Origin: CAWEQW01 sp963811365
GTDB taxonomy: Bacteria > Actinomycetota > Actinomycetes > Propionibacteriales > Nocardioidaceae
Direction of reading: 5' to 3'
Length of the DNA stretch: 64,000 nucleotides
Assembly: GCA_963811365.1 (NCBI GenBank)
Contig: CAWEQW010000007.1
Span: 124,001-188,000 of the forward strand
Part shown: positions 34,195-42,653 of the stretch, in pieces
How positions within the stretch are numbered: the first letter of the stretch is position 1
How the letters are laid out: every line of letters starts with the position of its first letter
Translations under genes and position numbers: made by a program
Notes under the pieces: generated by a model
Told to the model about the DNA's origin: nothing
The model's database searches: none
Seen by the model: only the letters and a program-made list of their open reading frames with translations

Positions 34195-35994
34195 ATGCCC
34201 AACGTTGCAGCGTACATGCTCGAGCGTCTCCAGGAGTGGGGCGTGCACCGCATCTTCGGCTTCCCGGGGGACGGCATCAACGGTTTCCTGGGTGCGTTCG
34301 AGGAGGTCGGGGAGGACCCGTTCTTCACCCAGACCCGGCACGAGGAGATGGCGGCGTTCATGGCGTGCGCGCACGCCAAGTTCACCGGGGAGATCGGTGC
34401 CTGCATCGCCACGTCCGGACCGGGAGCGGTGCACCTGGCCAACGGCCTCTACGACGCCAAGCTCGACCACCAGCCGGTGATCGCCATCGTCGGCCAGCAG
34501 AAGCGGATGTCGGTCGGGGCGCACTTCCAGCAGGAGATCGACCTGCAGTCGTTCTTCAAGGACATCGGCGGCTTCGTCTCCACGGTGATGGACCAGCACT
34601 CGGCTCGGCACGTGCTCGACCGTGCGATGAAGTCGGCGCTGACCGAGCGCCGTCCGGCGGTCGTCATCGTGCCGGAGGACGTGCAGGAGGCGACGTACGA
34701 GGACCCGCCGCGCGCCCACGGCGAGGTCCGCACCTCGGTGGGCTGGACCCAGCCGCACATGGTGCCCGACGACACGCTGCTGCGAGAGGCCGCGGACGTC
34801 CTCAACGAGGGCGAGAAGGTCGCGATGCTGATCGGCCAGGGCGCACGAGGCGCCGCCAAGGAGGTCATGGAGGTCGCCGACATCCTCGGCGCCGGCGTCA
34901 CCAAGGCACTGCTCGGCAAGGACGTCATCCCCGACGACCTGCCCTTCGTCACCGGTCCGATCGGTCTGCTCGGCTCCGAGCCGACCAACAAGATGATCGA
35001 GGGCTGTGACACGTTGCTGATGGTCGGCACCAGCTTCCCGTACGCCGAGTGGCTGCCCGAGGAGGGCCAGGCGAAGTGCGTCGAGATCGACATCGACGGC
35101 TCGATGATCGGGGTCCGCTATCCCAACGACGTCTCCCTCGTGGGTGACGCGAAGGACACCCTCCAGGCCCTGATCCCCAAGCTGGAGCGCAAGGAGGACC
35201 GTGGCTGGCTGGAGATCCTCGAAGCCGAGATCCTCGCCTGGCACCGGGTTCTGGAGGACCGGGCGCACCAGAAGGCGGACCCGCTCAACCCGCAGCTGGT
35301 GTTCTACGAGCTCAACAAGCTGCTGCCGGACGACGCGATCATGACGTCGGACTCCGGCTCGGCGACGAACTGGTGGGCGCGCTACGTGATGAGCCGCGGA
35401 GAGATGCGCTCCTCGCTGTCCGGGACGCTCGCCACCATGCTCCCGGGCGTGCCGTACGCCATCGCTGCGAAGTTCGCCTACCCGGACCGGCCGGTGTTCG
35501 GGTTCACCGGCGACGGCGCGTTCGAGATGCTCGGGATGAACGAGCTGCTCACCGTCAAGCGGTACGCCGACCAGCTGCTGTCGAAGAACCCGACGCTGAT
35601 CTTCACCGTGCTGGTCAACAAGGACCTCAACCAGGTCTCCTTCGAGCAGCGGGCCCAGGCCGGTGACCCGAAGAACCCCTACACGCAGACGGTCCCCTAC
35701 GTCCCCGCCGCCGAGTTCGCCCGGCTGCTCGGCTTCGAGGGGATCCGGGTGGACAGGCCCGAGGACGTCGTACCCGCGTGGGAGAAGGCGCTGGCCGCGG
35801 ACAAGCCGGTGCTTCTCGAGTTCGTCACCGACCCGCAGATCTCCCCGCTTCCCGCGCATGTCCGGCTGACCCAGATGAAGAAGACCGCCAAGGCGCTCAC
35901 CCATGGCGACGAGGACGCCGCGGGCATCGCGGCGAAGGGGTTCAAGGGCAAGCTCGCCGAGGTCAAGGAGCACCTCCCCGGCTCCGGAAGCTGA
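34195..35994 (+). CDS. Thiamine-diphosphate enzyme, pyruvate oxidase/acetolactate synthase-like
   Basis: 599 aa from ATG 34195 with GGAAAGGA in front. Three-domain ThDP fold: N-terminal PYR domain with the catalytic Glu in TRHEEMAAFMACAHAKF, middle domain with LIGQGARGAAKEVMEVADIL, and C-terminal PP domain with GDGAFEMLGMNELLTVKRYA and the closing Asn of the G-D-G-x-N motif in VLVNKDLNQVSFEQR. Overall closer to the PoxB/Pox group than to IlvB because of the N-terminal FGFPGDGINGFLGAFEE. Likely converts pyruvate to acetate or acetyl phosphate with flavin. Probably co-transcribed with the FAD/Fe-S protein 41 bases upstream. A strong hairpin follows. Confidence 0.85.
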   Translation: MPNVAAYMLERLQEWGVHRIFGFPGDGINGFLGAFEEVGEDPFFTQTRHEEMAAFMACAHAKFTGEIGACIATSGPGAVHLANGLYDAKLDHQPVIAIVGQQKRMSVGAHFQQEIDLQSFFKDIGGFVSTVMDQHSARHVLDRAMKSALTERRPAVVIVPEDVQEATYEDPPRAHGEVRTSVGWTQPHMVPDDTLLREAADVLNEGEKVAMLIGQGARGAAKEVMEVADILGAGVTKALLGKDVIPDDLPFVTGPIGLLGSEPTNKMIEGCDTLLMVGTSFPYAEWLPEEGQAKCVEIDIDGSMIGVRYPNDVSLVGDAKDTLQALIPKLERKEDRGWLEILEAEILAWHRVLEDRAHQKADPLNPQLVFYELNKLLPDDAIMTSDSGSATNWWARYVMSRGEMRSSLSGTLATMLPGVPYAIAAKFAYPDRPVFGFTGDGAFEMLGMNELLTVKRYADQLLSKNPTLIFTVLVNKDLNQVSFEQRAQAGDPKNPYTQTVPYVPAAEFARLLGFEGIRVDRPEDVVPAWEKALAADKPVLLEFVTDPQISPLPAHVRLTQMKKTAKALTHGDEDAAGIAAKGFKGKLAEVKEHLPGSGS

Positions 35995-36000
35995 GGCCGT

Positions 36001-36030
36001 GCGGCGGCCGACAGCCTCGTCGGCCGCCGC
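36001..36030 (+). terminator. 12-bp perfect hairpin after the pyruvate-oxidase-like gene
   Basis: GCGGCGGCCGAC (36001-36012), loop AGCCTC, GTCGGCCGCCGC (36019-36030), starting 6 bases after the stop. Very stable; no T-run. Confidence 0.6.
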
Positions 36031-36215
36031 AGACCCGTCCGGGCCCGTGCCGACGTGGCGCGGATCGCGGCCCACCTGGCCGCACTTCGCCGTTTCGTCG
36101 CGCGTCCGGGCCATGCGCCTGACCGGCCGCGGCGCAACCCGCGGCTCGGCCCGGCAGGATTGAGGGTGCGCCCGACGGGTACTCCTCGAGTCCGAGTTGT
36201 GAGGAGGACGCAGCA

Positions 36216-36944
36216 GTGGCGCCGATGGAGCCGATCCCGGAGACGATCGAGGCGGCGGAGGAGCTGGACCGGGCTGCGACGGCCCCGGGCACCCTGCTGA
36301 CCGCGCTGACCAAGCTGGCGAACCGGGCGCAGGAGATCGTGCCCGATCTGGTCGGGGTGAGCGTCGCCCCGCTCAAGGAGGGCGTCACCTTCACCCTGGT
36401 GGCCACGGCTGCCGAGTTCGCGGTCCTCGACGCGGTCCAGTACGCCGCCGGCGGGCCGTGCGTCGACTGCGCCCACGCCGGGGAGATCGGGGAGTTCGAC
36501 CGCGACGACCTGCTCGACGAGGAGCGGTGGCGACTCTTCGGGCAGGCCGGCGCCGCGCGCTCGGTGCGCAGCACGTTGACACTGCCGATCGTCGCCGAGG
36601 GGCGGGTGCGAGGCACCGTCAACCTCTACGCCGCCTCGGGGTCGGCCTTCGCGGGAATGCACGGCCGGCTGGCCGAGCTGTTCGGCGCCTGGGCCACCGG
36701 GGCCGTGACCAACGCCGACCTTCCGTTCGCGACCCGGCACAACGCCGAGACGGCCGCCCGGCAGCTGCGGGACCAGACGACGGTCGACGTGGCCTCCGGC
36801 ATCCTGGCCGCTCAGGTAGGCGTCGACCTCGCCTCGGCGGAGGACCGGCTCCGGGACGCCGCCACTCGCGCCGGCGTCCCCCTGGTCGAGCTGGCCCGCA
36901 GCATCATCCGGGCCCGTGAGCAGGCCGACCGCGACGACGCCTGA
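36216..36944 (+). CDS. GAF and ANTAR domain regulator
   Basis: 242 aa from GTG 36216 with GAGGAGG upstream. Residues about 20-160 form a GAF sensor domain (GGPCVDCAHAGEIGEFDRDD, STLTLPIVAEGRVRGTVNLY). Residues about 175-235 form an ANTAR RNA-binding domain (QTTVDVASGILAAQVGVDLA, then LRDAATRAGVPLVELARSII). ANTAR proteins bind paired hexaloop hairpins in mRNA leaders to prevent termination. The target is not evident here; the preceding 220-base gap holds only the terminator hairpin and no clear second hexaloop hairpin. This layout is common in actinobacteria. Confidence 0.9.
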   Translation: MAPMEPIPETIEAAEELDRAATAPGTLLTALTKLANRAQEIVPDLVGVSVAPLKEGVTFTLVATAAEFAVLDAVQYAAGGPCVDCAHAGEIGEFDRDDLLDEERWRLFGQAGAARSVRSTLTLPIVAEGRVRGTVNLYAASGSAFAGMHGRLAELFGAWATGAVTNADLPFATRHNAETAARQLRDQTTVDVASGILAAQVGVDLASAEDRLRDAATRAGVPLVELARSIIRAREQADRDDA

Positions 36945-37218
36945 GAAGCCGGCCGCCGCGTCGGGGCGGCCGGCGGCTCAGTGGCTCCTGGTGCCGCGCT
37001 GCGACCGGAGCGTGGCAGGCAGCAGGCGGTCCGCATGCCGGCCACCGTGCTGTAGACCGCCTTGTGCGCAACGTCGACGAGCCGCTCGCGGCGACCACGA
37101 CGACGCCCGCGGCGACGCCGCCGGCGGCTGCCCGCGCCAGCCCCGATGCGCGCGACGGCACGGCCATCGGATCGACCTCGCCGAGGACGCCGGCGACCCT
37201 GCCCGCGGGCACTGTCAT
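36904..37218 (-). CDS. Possible small hypothetical protein in the 36.95-37.44 kb gap
   Basis: A 104-codon frame from ATG 37218 with GGAGGT four bases upstream. It has a short Gly/Ala/Val stretch (ARAAAGGVAAGVVVVAAS) that could be a membrane segment. After about residue 46 a neighbouring frame looks more protein-like (ERLVDVAHKAVYSTVAG), so a frameshift near 37,085 is possible. It overlaps the end of the GAF-ANTAR gene on the opposite strand. I recognise no family. This frame is the only candidate in the 497-base gap; the rest (37,219-37,441) shows nothing I can name. Confidence 0.25.
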   Translation of the reverse strand: MTVPAGRVAGVLGEVDPMAVPSRASGLARAAAGGVAAGVVVVAASGSSTLRTRRSTARWPACGPPAACHAPVAARHQEPLSRRPPRRGGRLLRRRRGRPAHGPG

Positions 37219-37441
37219 CGAGACCTCCTGAGCGTCATGGGGCGCCTTCTCGGGCGCGCGGAGCGTGATCCGGCTCCGGCCCGGTCCGGGTGTCGCCGCC
37301 ACGGCTCGGCGACCGGCACGCCGCACCCGGAGGCCGCCGCGGGATACCTGATCGCCGGGCATGAGGGCCGCAAGGAGCTCCCTCCTGGACCGGTGAGCCA
37401 GCCGGGGCGCCAGTGGTGGTCCGAAGTGGGAGAGTGGGGCC

Positions 37442-37714
37442 GTGACGAGGTCCCGGACCCTCCTCGACGGCCTGCCGGCGGCGCTTCGCGCCCCGGTCGC
37501 CGGCGCGCTGGCCCTCGGTGTCCTCGGCGGCGCCGTCGGGCTGGTCGTCGGACTCCTTAGCTACCCGCCCACGGCCTGGTTCGCCGCCCTCGAGGTCGGT
37601 GTGCCCGCTGCGTGGGTCGGTCTCCTGGGGGGCCTGGTCGTCGCCGCCGCCACCCACCTCCGCGGTCGCCTGCGTCGCGACAGCGGAAGACGTCCCTCCG
37701 GCGGCTCGACGTGA
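37442..37714 (+). CDS. Small membrane protein, unknown function
   Basis: 90 aa from GTG 37442. Two hydrophobic helices (VAGALALGVLGGAVGLVVGL and VPAAWVGLLGGLVVAAATHL) are followed by an Arg-rich tail that would stay in the cytoplasm. No family recognised. It converges on the DUF4396 gene with a 22-base gap. Confidence 0.5.
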   Translation: MTRSRTLLDGLPAALRAPVAGALALGVLGGAVGLVVGLLSYPPTAWFAALEVGVPAAWVGLLGGLVVAAATHLRGRLRRDSGRRPSGGST

Positions 37715-37736
37715 CGCCGGACCAGGTGCACCCGGG

Positions 37737-38432
37737 TCACATGGCCTCCTTGATGCCTCGCCGGATCAGCCAGACGTTGACGGGGTAGGCGGTCAGGAAG
37801 CCCAGCAGCATGGCGATCTGCATCATGAACCAGAACACCGGCGAGTCCGGGTGGACGTGGTGCGGCGCAGGGAAGAAGACCAGCGACGTCAGGGCCATCC
37901 ACGCGAACATCCCGATCTCGAAGGCGGTCAAGGACGCGATGTCGGCCTTGGCGGCGGCCACGATCCCGTCCCGGACGCCGAGTCCGCGCATCGGCGCGAT
38001 GGCGAAGAACTGGAAGGCGAGACCGAGCACGACGGCCAGGACGTAGTCGCCGGCGAACTCGGCGAAGAGCGCCTCCCCGGCGATGGTCACGCCGAGCGCG
38101 AAGACCGCGAGCTCGGCGATGATGTCGCCCAGCGTGCAGCCCGCGCCGCAGTGGCTCACCCCGACGGCCACCGACGCCCAGCCGGGCTTCTGCGGCGGCT
38201 GGTCGGTGTCGTGCTCGCCGAGCCACTGACGGCTTCGTGGTCTGCCGAACCGGCGGTAGCCGAGCAGGGCGAGCGGGCCGGCGTACAGGCCCGTGACCGG
38301 CCACACGATCTCCATCACGCCCATCGGCTGGCGGTAGCCCCGGACGAGGATGTCGTAGGCGATGATCCCGGTGCACACCACCGCCACGGCGAGGGCGGCC
38401 CAGGAGATCGCGACGAGCCAGGGGGCGGGCAT
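37737..38432 (-). CDS. DUF4396 domain membrane protein
   Basis: 231 aa from ATG 38432, preceded by GGAAGGAG. Six to seven hydrophobic helices. The hallmark is a Cys/His cluster in VSHCGAGCTLGDIIAELAVF (residues about 100-119), which suggests metal binding within the membrane, as in the DUF4396 family of uncharacterised transporters or channels. The His-rich loop APHHVHPDSP sits before the last helices. It is a single gene between convergent and divergent neighbours, so context is silent. Confidence 0.8.
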   Translation of the reverse strand: MPAPWLVAISWAALAVAVVCTGIIAYDILVRGYRQPMGVMEIVWPVTGLYAGPLALLGYRRFGRPRSRQWLGEHDTDQPPQKPGWASVAVGVSHCGAGCTLGDIIAELAVFALGVTIAGEALFAEFAGDYVLAVVLGLAFQFFAIAPMRGLGVRDGIVAAAKADIASLTAFEIGMFAWMALTSLVFFPAPHHVHPDSPVFWFMMQIAMLLGFLTAYPVNVWLIRRGIKEAM

Positions 38433-38580
38433 CGGGACTCCTTCCACACGAACGGGCGCTCCGCTCCGTCGACCGAGTGCCCTGGAGAGCTCGACGCATA
38501 CCCGCGCAGCCGCCGTCGCATGCCCGCACCAGCTCGGATCCGGACGCGGACCGTCCGCGACCGACCGTAGGGTCGCATTC

Positions 38581-39260
38581 ATGACCGCGCCTCTCCAGCC
38601 AGGGCCGCCGCCCGCGCCCGTGGACGGGGTCACGCTCCGCGGCGCGGTCTTCGCGACCGGGCGAGGATGCGGCCGGACGACCGTGTCGGGTTCCGCGAGG
38701 CGTGGGCGATCCTGGAGCGGCTGTGGGGGCCGGACCGTCGCGCGGGCCCGGACGTTCCCCGAGGACGCCCTCCACCTCAGCGTCGACGACGACTGGTCGT
38801 TCATCCAGACGCTGCGGCATCTCGGCTTCACCAGCGCTGCGTGGGTGGGCAGGATGGTGCTCGGCGACCTCGCGCCGTGGCACCCGCTGGACCTGCCCTG
38901 GGACGAGGCGCCCGGCTGGGACGGGTCCCCTGCGACCGGGCCGCGCGGCCGTCGCTGGAGGAGGTGCTCCAGGTCCGCCGGACCCGTCAGGCGATGGTGC
39001 GCGACATGATCGGCGCGATCACCGACGAGCGGCTGCACTCGTCGGTGACCCGCCTCGAGCCCGACTGGCCCCGGCGCGAGGAGTTCCCGGTCGCCGAGTG
39101 CCTGCGTATCGTGCTCAACGAGGAGTGGGAGCACCGGCTGTACGCCGAGCGCGACCTCACCGCCCTGGAGGCGTCCCGGCCCGGAGCGGTCCGGCCCGGC
39201 GCGGCGGGGCCCGGAGCGGCACGGGTCAGATCGGCACGGGTCAGATCGGCATGGAGATGA
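38581..39260 (+). pseudogene. DinB-family protein gene with three indels
   Basis: The protein is readable only by joining frames: MTAPLQPGPPPAPVDGVTLR, then after two extra bases near 38,653 RMRPDDRVGFREAWAILERL, after one extra G near 38,726 RTFPEDALHLSVDDDWSFIQ and TSAAWVGRMVLGDLAPW, and after one missing G near 38,924 VPCDRAARPSLEEVLQVRRT through LNEEWEHRLYAERDLTALE. The four-helix DinB/maleylpyruvate-isomerase-like fold with spaced His residues is recognisable (LRHLGF, EWEHRLYAERDL). Members are small metal-dependent, often mycothiol-linked enzymes. The mix of insertions and a deletion could be real decay or sequencing error. The tail overlaps the aldo/keto reductase end and includes a 15-bp tandem repeat. 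Confidence 0.7.
39218..39251. repeat. 15-bp tandem repeat, 2.3 copies
   Basis: Unit GGCACGGGTCAGATC at 39218-39232 and again at 39233-39247, then four more matching bases. Because 15 is a multiple of three it adds five residues to the DinB reading frame. On the other strand it duplicates the aldo/keto reductase stop codon (TCA at 39226 and 39241), so only the copy nearer that gene is used. Confidence 0.7.
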
Positions 39261-40104
39261 ACGGGGAGGAGTAGTCGGCGTCGCGCGCCAGCTCCTGCTC
39301 GGCCTCGGCCGCGGGGACCCGGTTGCGCTCGGCCTCGAGCAGCATGCCGAGCAGCCGGACGTCGCCGGCGGTGGGGATGCCGGTCACCTCGTCGTGCGCG
39401 AGCACCCACGACACCGCCGCGGTGATCCGGCGCTGCTCGTCGTACGGCTCGTACCAGGTGGCGTACGGGTGCTCGTCGGTAGGCCAGTTGCGGCGCGACA
39501 CCGTCTTGATCGTCATCAGGCCGGCGTCCTGGCGGCGCACCTCCTCGACCAGCGCCTGGTAGTCGGCGCGGTAGGAGCCGTCGCGCCAGAGCACGGGGTT
39601 GAGCGGGGTCAGGACCGTGGCGAACGGGTGACGACGCAGCCCCTCGAGATGGGTCGCCGGCGCCAGGTTGCCGTGGCCGGTGATGCCCACCGCGCCGACG
39701 AGGCCCTCCTCCTGCGCGCGGACCGCCGCCTCGAGCGCCCCACCGGACCGGGTCGCGGCGTCGAGCTCGTCGAGGTCCACGACCGCGTGCAGCTGAAGCA
39801 GGTCGACGTGGTCGGTCTGCAGCCGCTCCAGCGAGGCGTTGATCTCTGCCCAGGCCGACTCCCGGTCGCGGCGACCGGTCTTCGTGGCCAGGAAGATCCG
39901 GTCCCGGATCCTCGGCATCCACGGTCCCAGCCGGAGCTCGGCGTCACCGTAGTCGGCGGCGACGTCGAAGTGGTTGATGCCGCCGTCCAGGGCCTCCTGC
40001 ACCGACCGGTCTGCGACCTCCTGCGGCACGTCTGCGAGTGCCGCGGCGCCGTAGACCAGCACGGAGCTGAGGTGCCCGAGTCTTCCCAGCCTGCGCTTCT
40101 CCAT
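39241..40104 (-). CDS. Aldo/keto reductase
   Basis: 287 aa from ATG 40104. AKR barrel with GGINHFDVAADYGDAELRLG carrying the catalytic Asp and Tyr, the Lys in IFLATKTGRRDRESAW, and the region LQTDHVDLLQLHAVVDLDEL where the fourth tetrad residue His is present. The later GAVGITGHGNLAP replaces the usual G-V-S-N, as in the AKR branch often annotated without a known substrate. NADPH-dependent carbonyl reduction is expected. It converges on the DinB gene with a 20-base overlap. Confidence 0.85.
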   Translation of the reverse strand: MEKRRLGRLGHLSSVLVYGAAALADVPQEVADRSVQEALDGGINHFDVAADYGDAELRLGPWMPRIRDRIFLATKTGRRDRESAWAEINASLERLQTDHVDLLQLHAVVDLDELDAATRSGGALEAAVRAQEEGLVGAVGITGHGNLAPATHLEGLRRHPFATVLTPLNPVLWRDGSYRADYQALVEEVRRQDAGLMTIKTVSRRNWPTDEHPYATWYEPYDEQRRITAAVSWVLAHDEVTGIPTAGDVRLLGMLLEAERNRVPAAEAEQELARDADYSSPFISMPI

Positions 40105-40267
40105 GGCCGCATCGTAGCCCGGGCCGGCGGGTCGCGACCGGGCGCGCGGCCGGGCCTGCTGGGGTCTTTCGCCTCTCGACCGAGCGACCGGGCCGTCGCA
40201 GAGTGGGGTGCGCAGACGGCCGGCACCGCGGTTCGCGGGCCGGGGATGAGTCACGAAGGTGGTAGCC

Positions 40268-40486
40268 GTGGCACGCGACCCGAAGTTCCAGCGCGGCAAG
40301 GACGACGCGTTCCAGGCGTGGTGGCAGCACGGGGAGTACGCCCCGCGATCCGAGGACACCTTGTACCTCGACGGGTACGACGTCGGCTGGGAGCTGGCGA
40401 GCGACCCGCTGCACGAGGACAGCCACGACCCGCAGCTGGACCCCGACCTGAGGTGGTCGGAGGTGCACGGCGCCGGACGTCGCTGA
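40268..40486 (+). CDS. Small hypothetical protein
   Basis: 72 aa from GTG 40268 with GAAGGTGG upstream; a GTG three codons earlier also fits. Soluble, rich in Asp, Trp and Tyr (DAFQAWWQHGEYAPRSEDTL, then DGYDVGWELASDP). No family recognised. Codon choice looks genuine (third positions mostly G or C) and the start signal is good. Convergent with the next small gene. Confidence 0.55.
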   Translation: MARDPKFQRGKDDAFQAWWQHGEYAPRSEDTLYLDGYDVGWELASDPLHEDSHDPQLDPDLRWSEVHGAGRR

Positions 40487-40516
40487 CCGTCGTGACCCGG
40501 CCTCGGCGGGCAGCCC

Positions 40517-40810
40517 TCAGGTGGCTGTCTGCACCGACGCCTTGCGACGCCGGACCGGTCTGTGCGGAACCGTCGGCGCGGGTGTCGCGACCGGCTCCTC
40601 GCGCCGTACCAGCGGAAGGTCCTCTCGACGGCGGAACGGCAGCCCCAGCACCTCGGCCTCGTCGGCAGCCTCCTCGAGCCAGAGCTCGAAGCAGGAGTCG
40701 ACGACGGCCAGGACGCGAGGGTTGGTGATCCGGACGGCCAGCGCGGCCTGCCAGCCGGCGACGAAGGCCTCCTCCAGCAACTGCCTGTCGTGTTGATGCC
40801 CGTTGCTCAT
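40517..40810 (-). CDS. Small hypothetical protein
   Basis: 97 aa from ATG 40810 with AAGGGGGTG just upstream. An amphipathic acidic helix region (LLEEAFVAGWQAALAVRITN, CFELWLEEAADEAEV) is followed by a basic Pro/Arg-rich tail (VPHRPVRRRKASVQTAT). No family recognised. Alone between the PMT gene and a convergent small gene. Confidence 0.55.
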   Translation of the reverse strand: MSNGHQHDRQLLEEAFVAGWQAALAVRITNPRVLAVVDSCFELWLEEAADEAEVLGLPFRRREDLPLVRREEPVATPAPTVPHRPVRRRKASVQTAT

Positions 40811-40912
40811 GGCCACCCCCTTGTGGTCCGAGGTTAGGGGTCCGGCTCCCCGGCCGCGCAGGAAATTCCGAGGATTCTCACGGCCCGCGTCCCGCGGCCC
40901 GCGGCGCGCCAG

Positions 40913-42619
40913 CTAGATCCAGCGCCGGAACCAGATGCGCTCGAGCCAGTGCGGGGTGGAGATCAGCTGGTCGGTGTAGATCGGCCAGAAGTAGGCGAAG
41001 TTGAGGATGACGAGCACGACGAACCCGCCGGCCACGGTGGCCCCCATGAGCCGGCGCCGCGGTGCGGCGGCGGGCCCGCCCAGCACGGCCCCCAGGCACA
41101 GCGTCACGGCGATCACCGTGAACGGGATGGTGGCCACCGCGTAGTAGGAGAAGATCGGCCGGCCGTCCCAGCGGATCCACGGCAGCCACGTCGAGACCAC
41201 GCCGACGATCGCGATGCCGTACCGCCAGTCGCGTCGCCCGACCCAGGCGTAGACCGCGTAGATCAGCGCCGGGACGCCGCCCCACCACAGCGCCGGGGTG
41301 CCGAGCAGCAGGACCTGACGCAGACAGGTGCTGTCGGCGGGGGCGTCGCAGCCCTGGACTCCCGGCTTGATGTTCAGCTGGGCGTCCACGCCGACCGGCC
41401 GGTTGAGGATCAGCCAGCCCTGCGGGTGCGACTGGTAGGTGTGCGTGGCGTCGTTGAGGAACTGGGTGTGGAACGTGTACACGTCCTGGTGGTAGTTCCA
41501 CAGCGAGCGCAGCGACCGGAACAGCTCGGGGAAGAAGCCCTTCGTCGGGTGCTGGAGATAGCTGCCCCACGGAGGCCCGTACTGGGTGTCGGACAGCGAC
41601 AGCTCGTAGACGTGCGCGTGCAGCAGCCAGCCGGTCCAGGTCGCGACGTAGACGACGAGGGCCACCACGACCAGGTAGCCGAACGCCAGCAGGCCGTCGG
41701 CGAGCGCCGCCCGGAAGTACGGGTAGGCGACCCCGATCGACCTGCGGGCGCCGGAGTCCCAGAGCCACACCAGCACGCCGAAGGCGAGGATCGGGAAGAG
41801 CGCGTTCCACTTGCTGCCGGCGGCCAGGCCGAAGCAGATGCCGGCGGCGAGCCGCCACGGCCGCCAGCGCAGGCCGCGCACCGGGCCCCAGTCCGCCGCG
41901 GAGAGCACCGAGCCGCTCGGCACCAGCCGAGCCATCCGCAGCCGCCCCCAGTCGCGGTCGGCGACCAGGCACGAGACGCCGCAGAGCAGGAAGAAGGCCA
42001 GGAACCCGTCGAGCAGCGCCAGCCGCGACATCACGAACTGGAGCCCGTCGAAGCAGAGCAGCAGTCCCGCGGTGGCGCCGAGGAGCGTCGACCCGGTCAG
42101 CCGCCGGACCAGCCGGACCATCACCCCGACCATCAGGGAGCCCACCACGGCGGCGCCGATCCGCCAGCCGAAGGGGTCCATGCCGAAGATCTCCTCGCCG
42201 AGGCCGATGATCCACTTCCCGACCTCGGGGTGCACGATCATGCTCGGGCCGTTGGCGAAGATGCCGTGCAGGTGACCGGCCAGGATGCGCTCGTTGGCGT
42301 CCCCGACGTAGTTCGTGACGTAGCCGTGGTGCCACAGCGACCAGGAGTCCTTGGCGTAGTAGGTCTCGTCGAACTCGAAGGAGTGCGGCCGCCCGAGGTG
42401 CCACAGGCGCAGGAGGAACGCGAGCAGGGTCACCCCGGCCGTGGCGAGCCAGCCGGTGAGCCGGCTCTCGTGCCGCACCAGCGGCACCATCCGCCGACGA
42501 GCGCTCGGCACGACGCGGCCGTCCGCGGTCCGCGACAGGCCGACCGTACGGCGCGCCGCGACGTCCGGCCCACGGCGCGCGGGACGGTCCCGGGTCGGCG
42601 TCGCGGTCACGTCCGCCAT
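40913..42619 (-). CDS. pmt: Dolichyl-phosphate-mannose-protein O-mannosyltransferase
   Basis: 568 aa from ATG 42619. A cytoplasmic Arg-rich N-terminus leads into a GT39-type multispan protein: first loop with the catalytic acidic pair in HSFEFDETYYAKDSW, HLHGIFANGPSMIVHPEVGK, then about ten more helices. The final part, with LPWIRWDGRPIFSYYAVATI, matches the C-terminal PMT domain. It transfers mannose from polyprenyl-phosphate-mannose to exported proteins at the outer face of the membrane, as Rv1002c does in mycobacteria. Only 34 bases separate it from divergent rsmI, the same head-to-head order seen in other actinobacteria, so the two promoters must overlap. Confidence 0.92.
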   Translation of the reverse strand: MADVTATPTRDRPARRGPDVAARRTVGLSRTADGRVVPSARRRMVPLVRHESRLTGWLATAGVTLLAFLLRLWHLGRPHSFEFDETYYAKDSWSLWHHGYVTNYVGDANERILAGHLHGIFANGPSMIVHPEVGKWIIGLGEEIFGMDPFGWRIGAAVVGSLMVGVMVRLVRRLTGSTLLGATAGLLLCFDGLQFVMSRLALLDGFLAFFLLCGVSCLVADRDWGRLRMARLVPSGSVLSAADWGPVRGLRWRPWRLAAGICFGLAAGSKWNALFPILAFGVLVWLWDSGARRSIGVAYPYFRAALADGLLAFGYLVVVALVVYVATWTGWLLHAHVYELSLSDTQYGPPWGSYLQHPTKGFFPELFRSLRSLWNYHQDVYTFHTQFLNDATHTYQSHPQGWLILNRPVGVDAQLNIKPGVQGCDAPADSTCLRQVLLLGTPALWWGGVPALIYAVYAWVGRRDWRYGIAIVGVVSTWLPWIRWDGRPIFSYYAVATIPFTVIAVTLCLGAVLGGPAAAPRRRLMGATVAGGFVVLVILNFAYFWPIYTDQLISTPHWLERIWFRRWI

Positions 42620-42653
42620 GCTACGGACCGCCGGCGGCTGAGATGATCGCCGC

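Noticed and set aside
36945..37441. Plus-strand open frames in the gap after the GAF-ANTAR gene
   Set aside because: Composition is Arg/Pro-rich with no start signal; they look like chance high-GC frames.
42620..42653. Promoter calls in the 34-base gap between the O-mannosyltransferase and rsmI
   Set aside because: TAGCAT overlaps the start codon and no -35 partner is present; boxes must lie inside the opposite gene and cannot be assigned.
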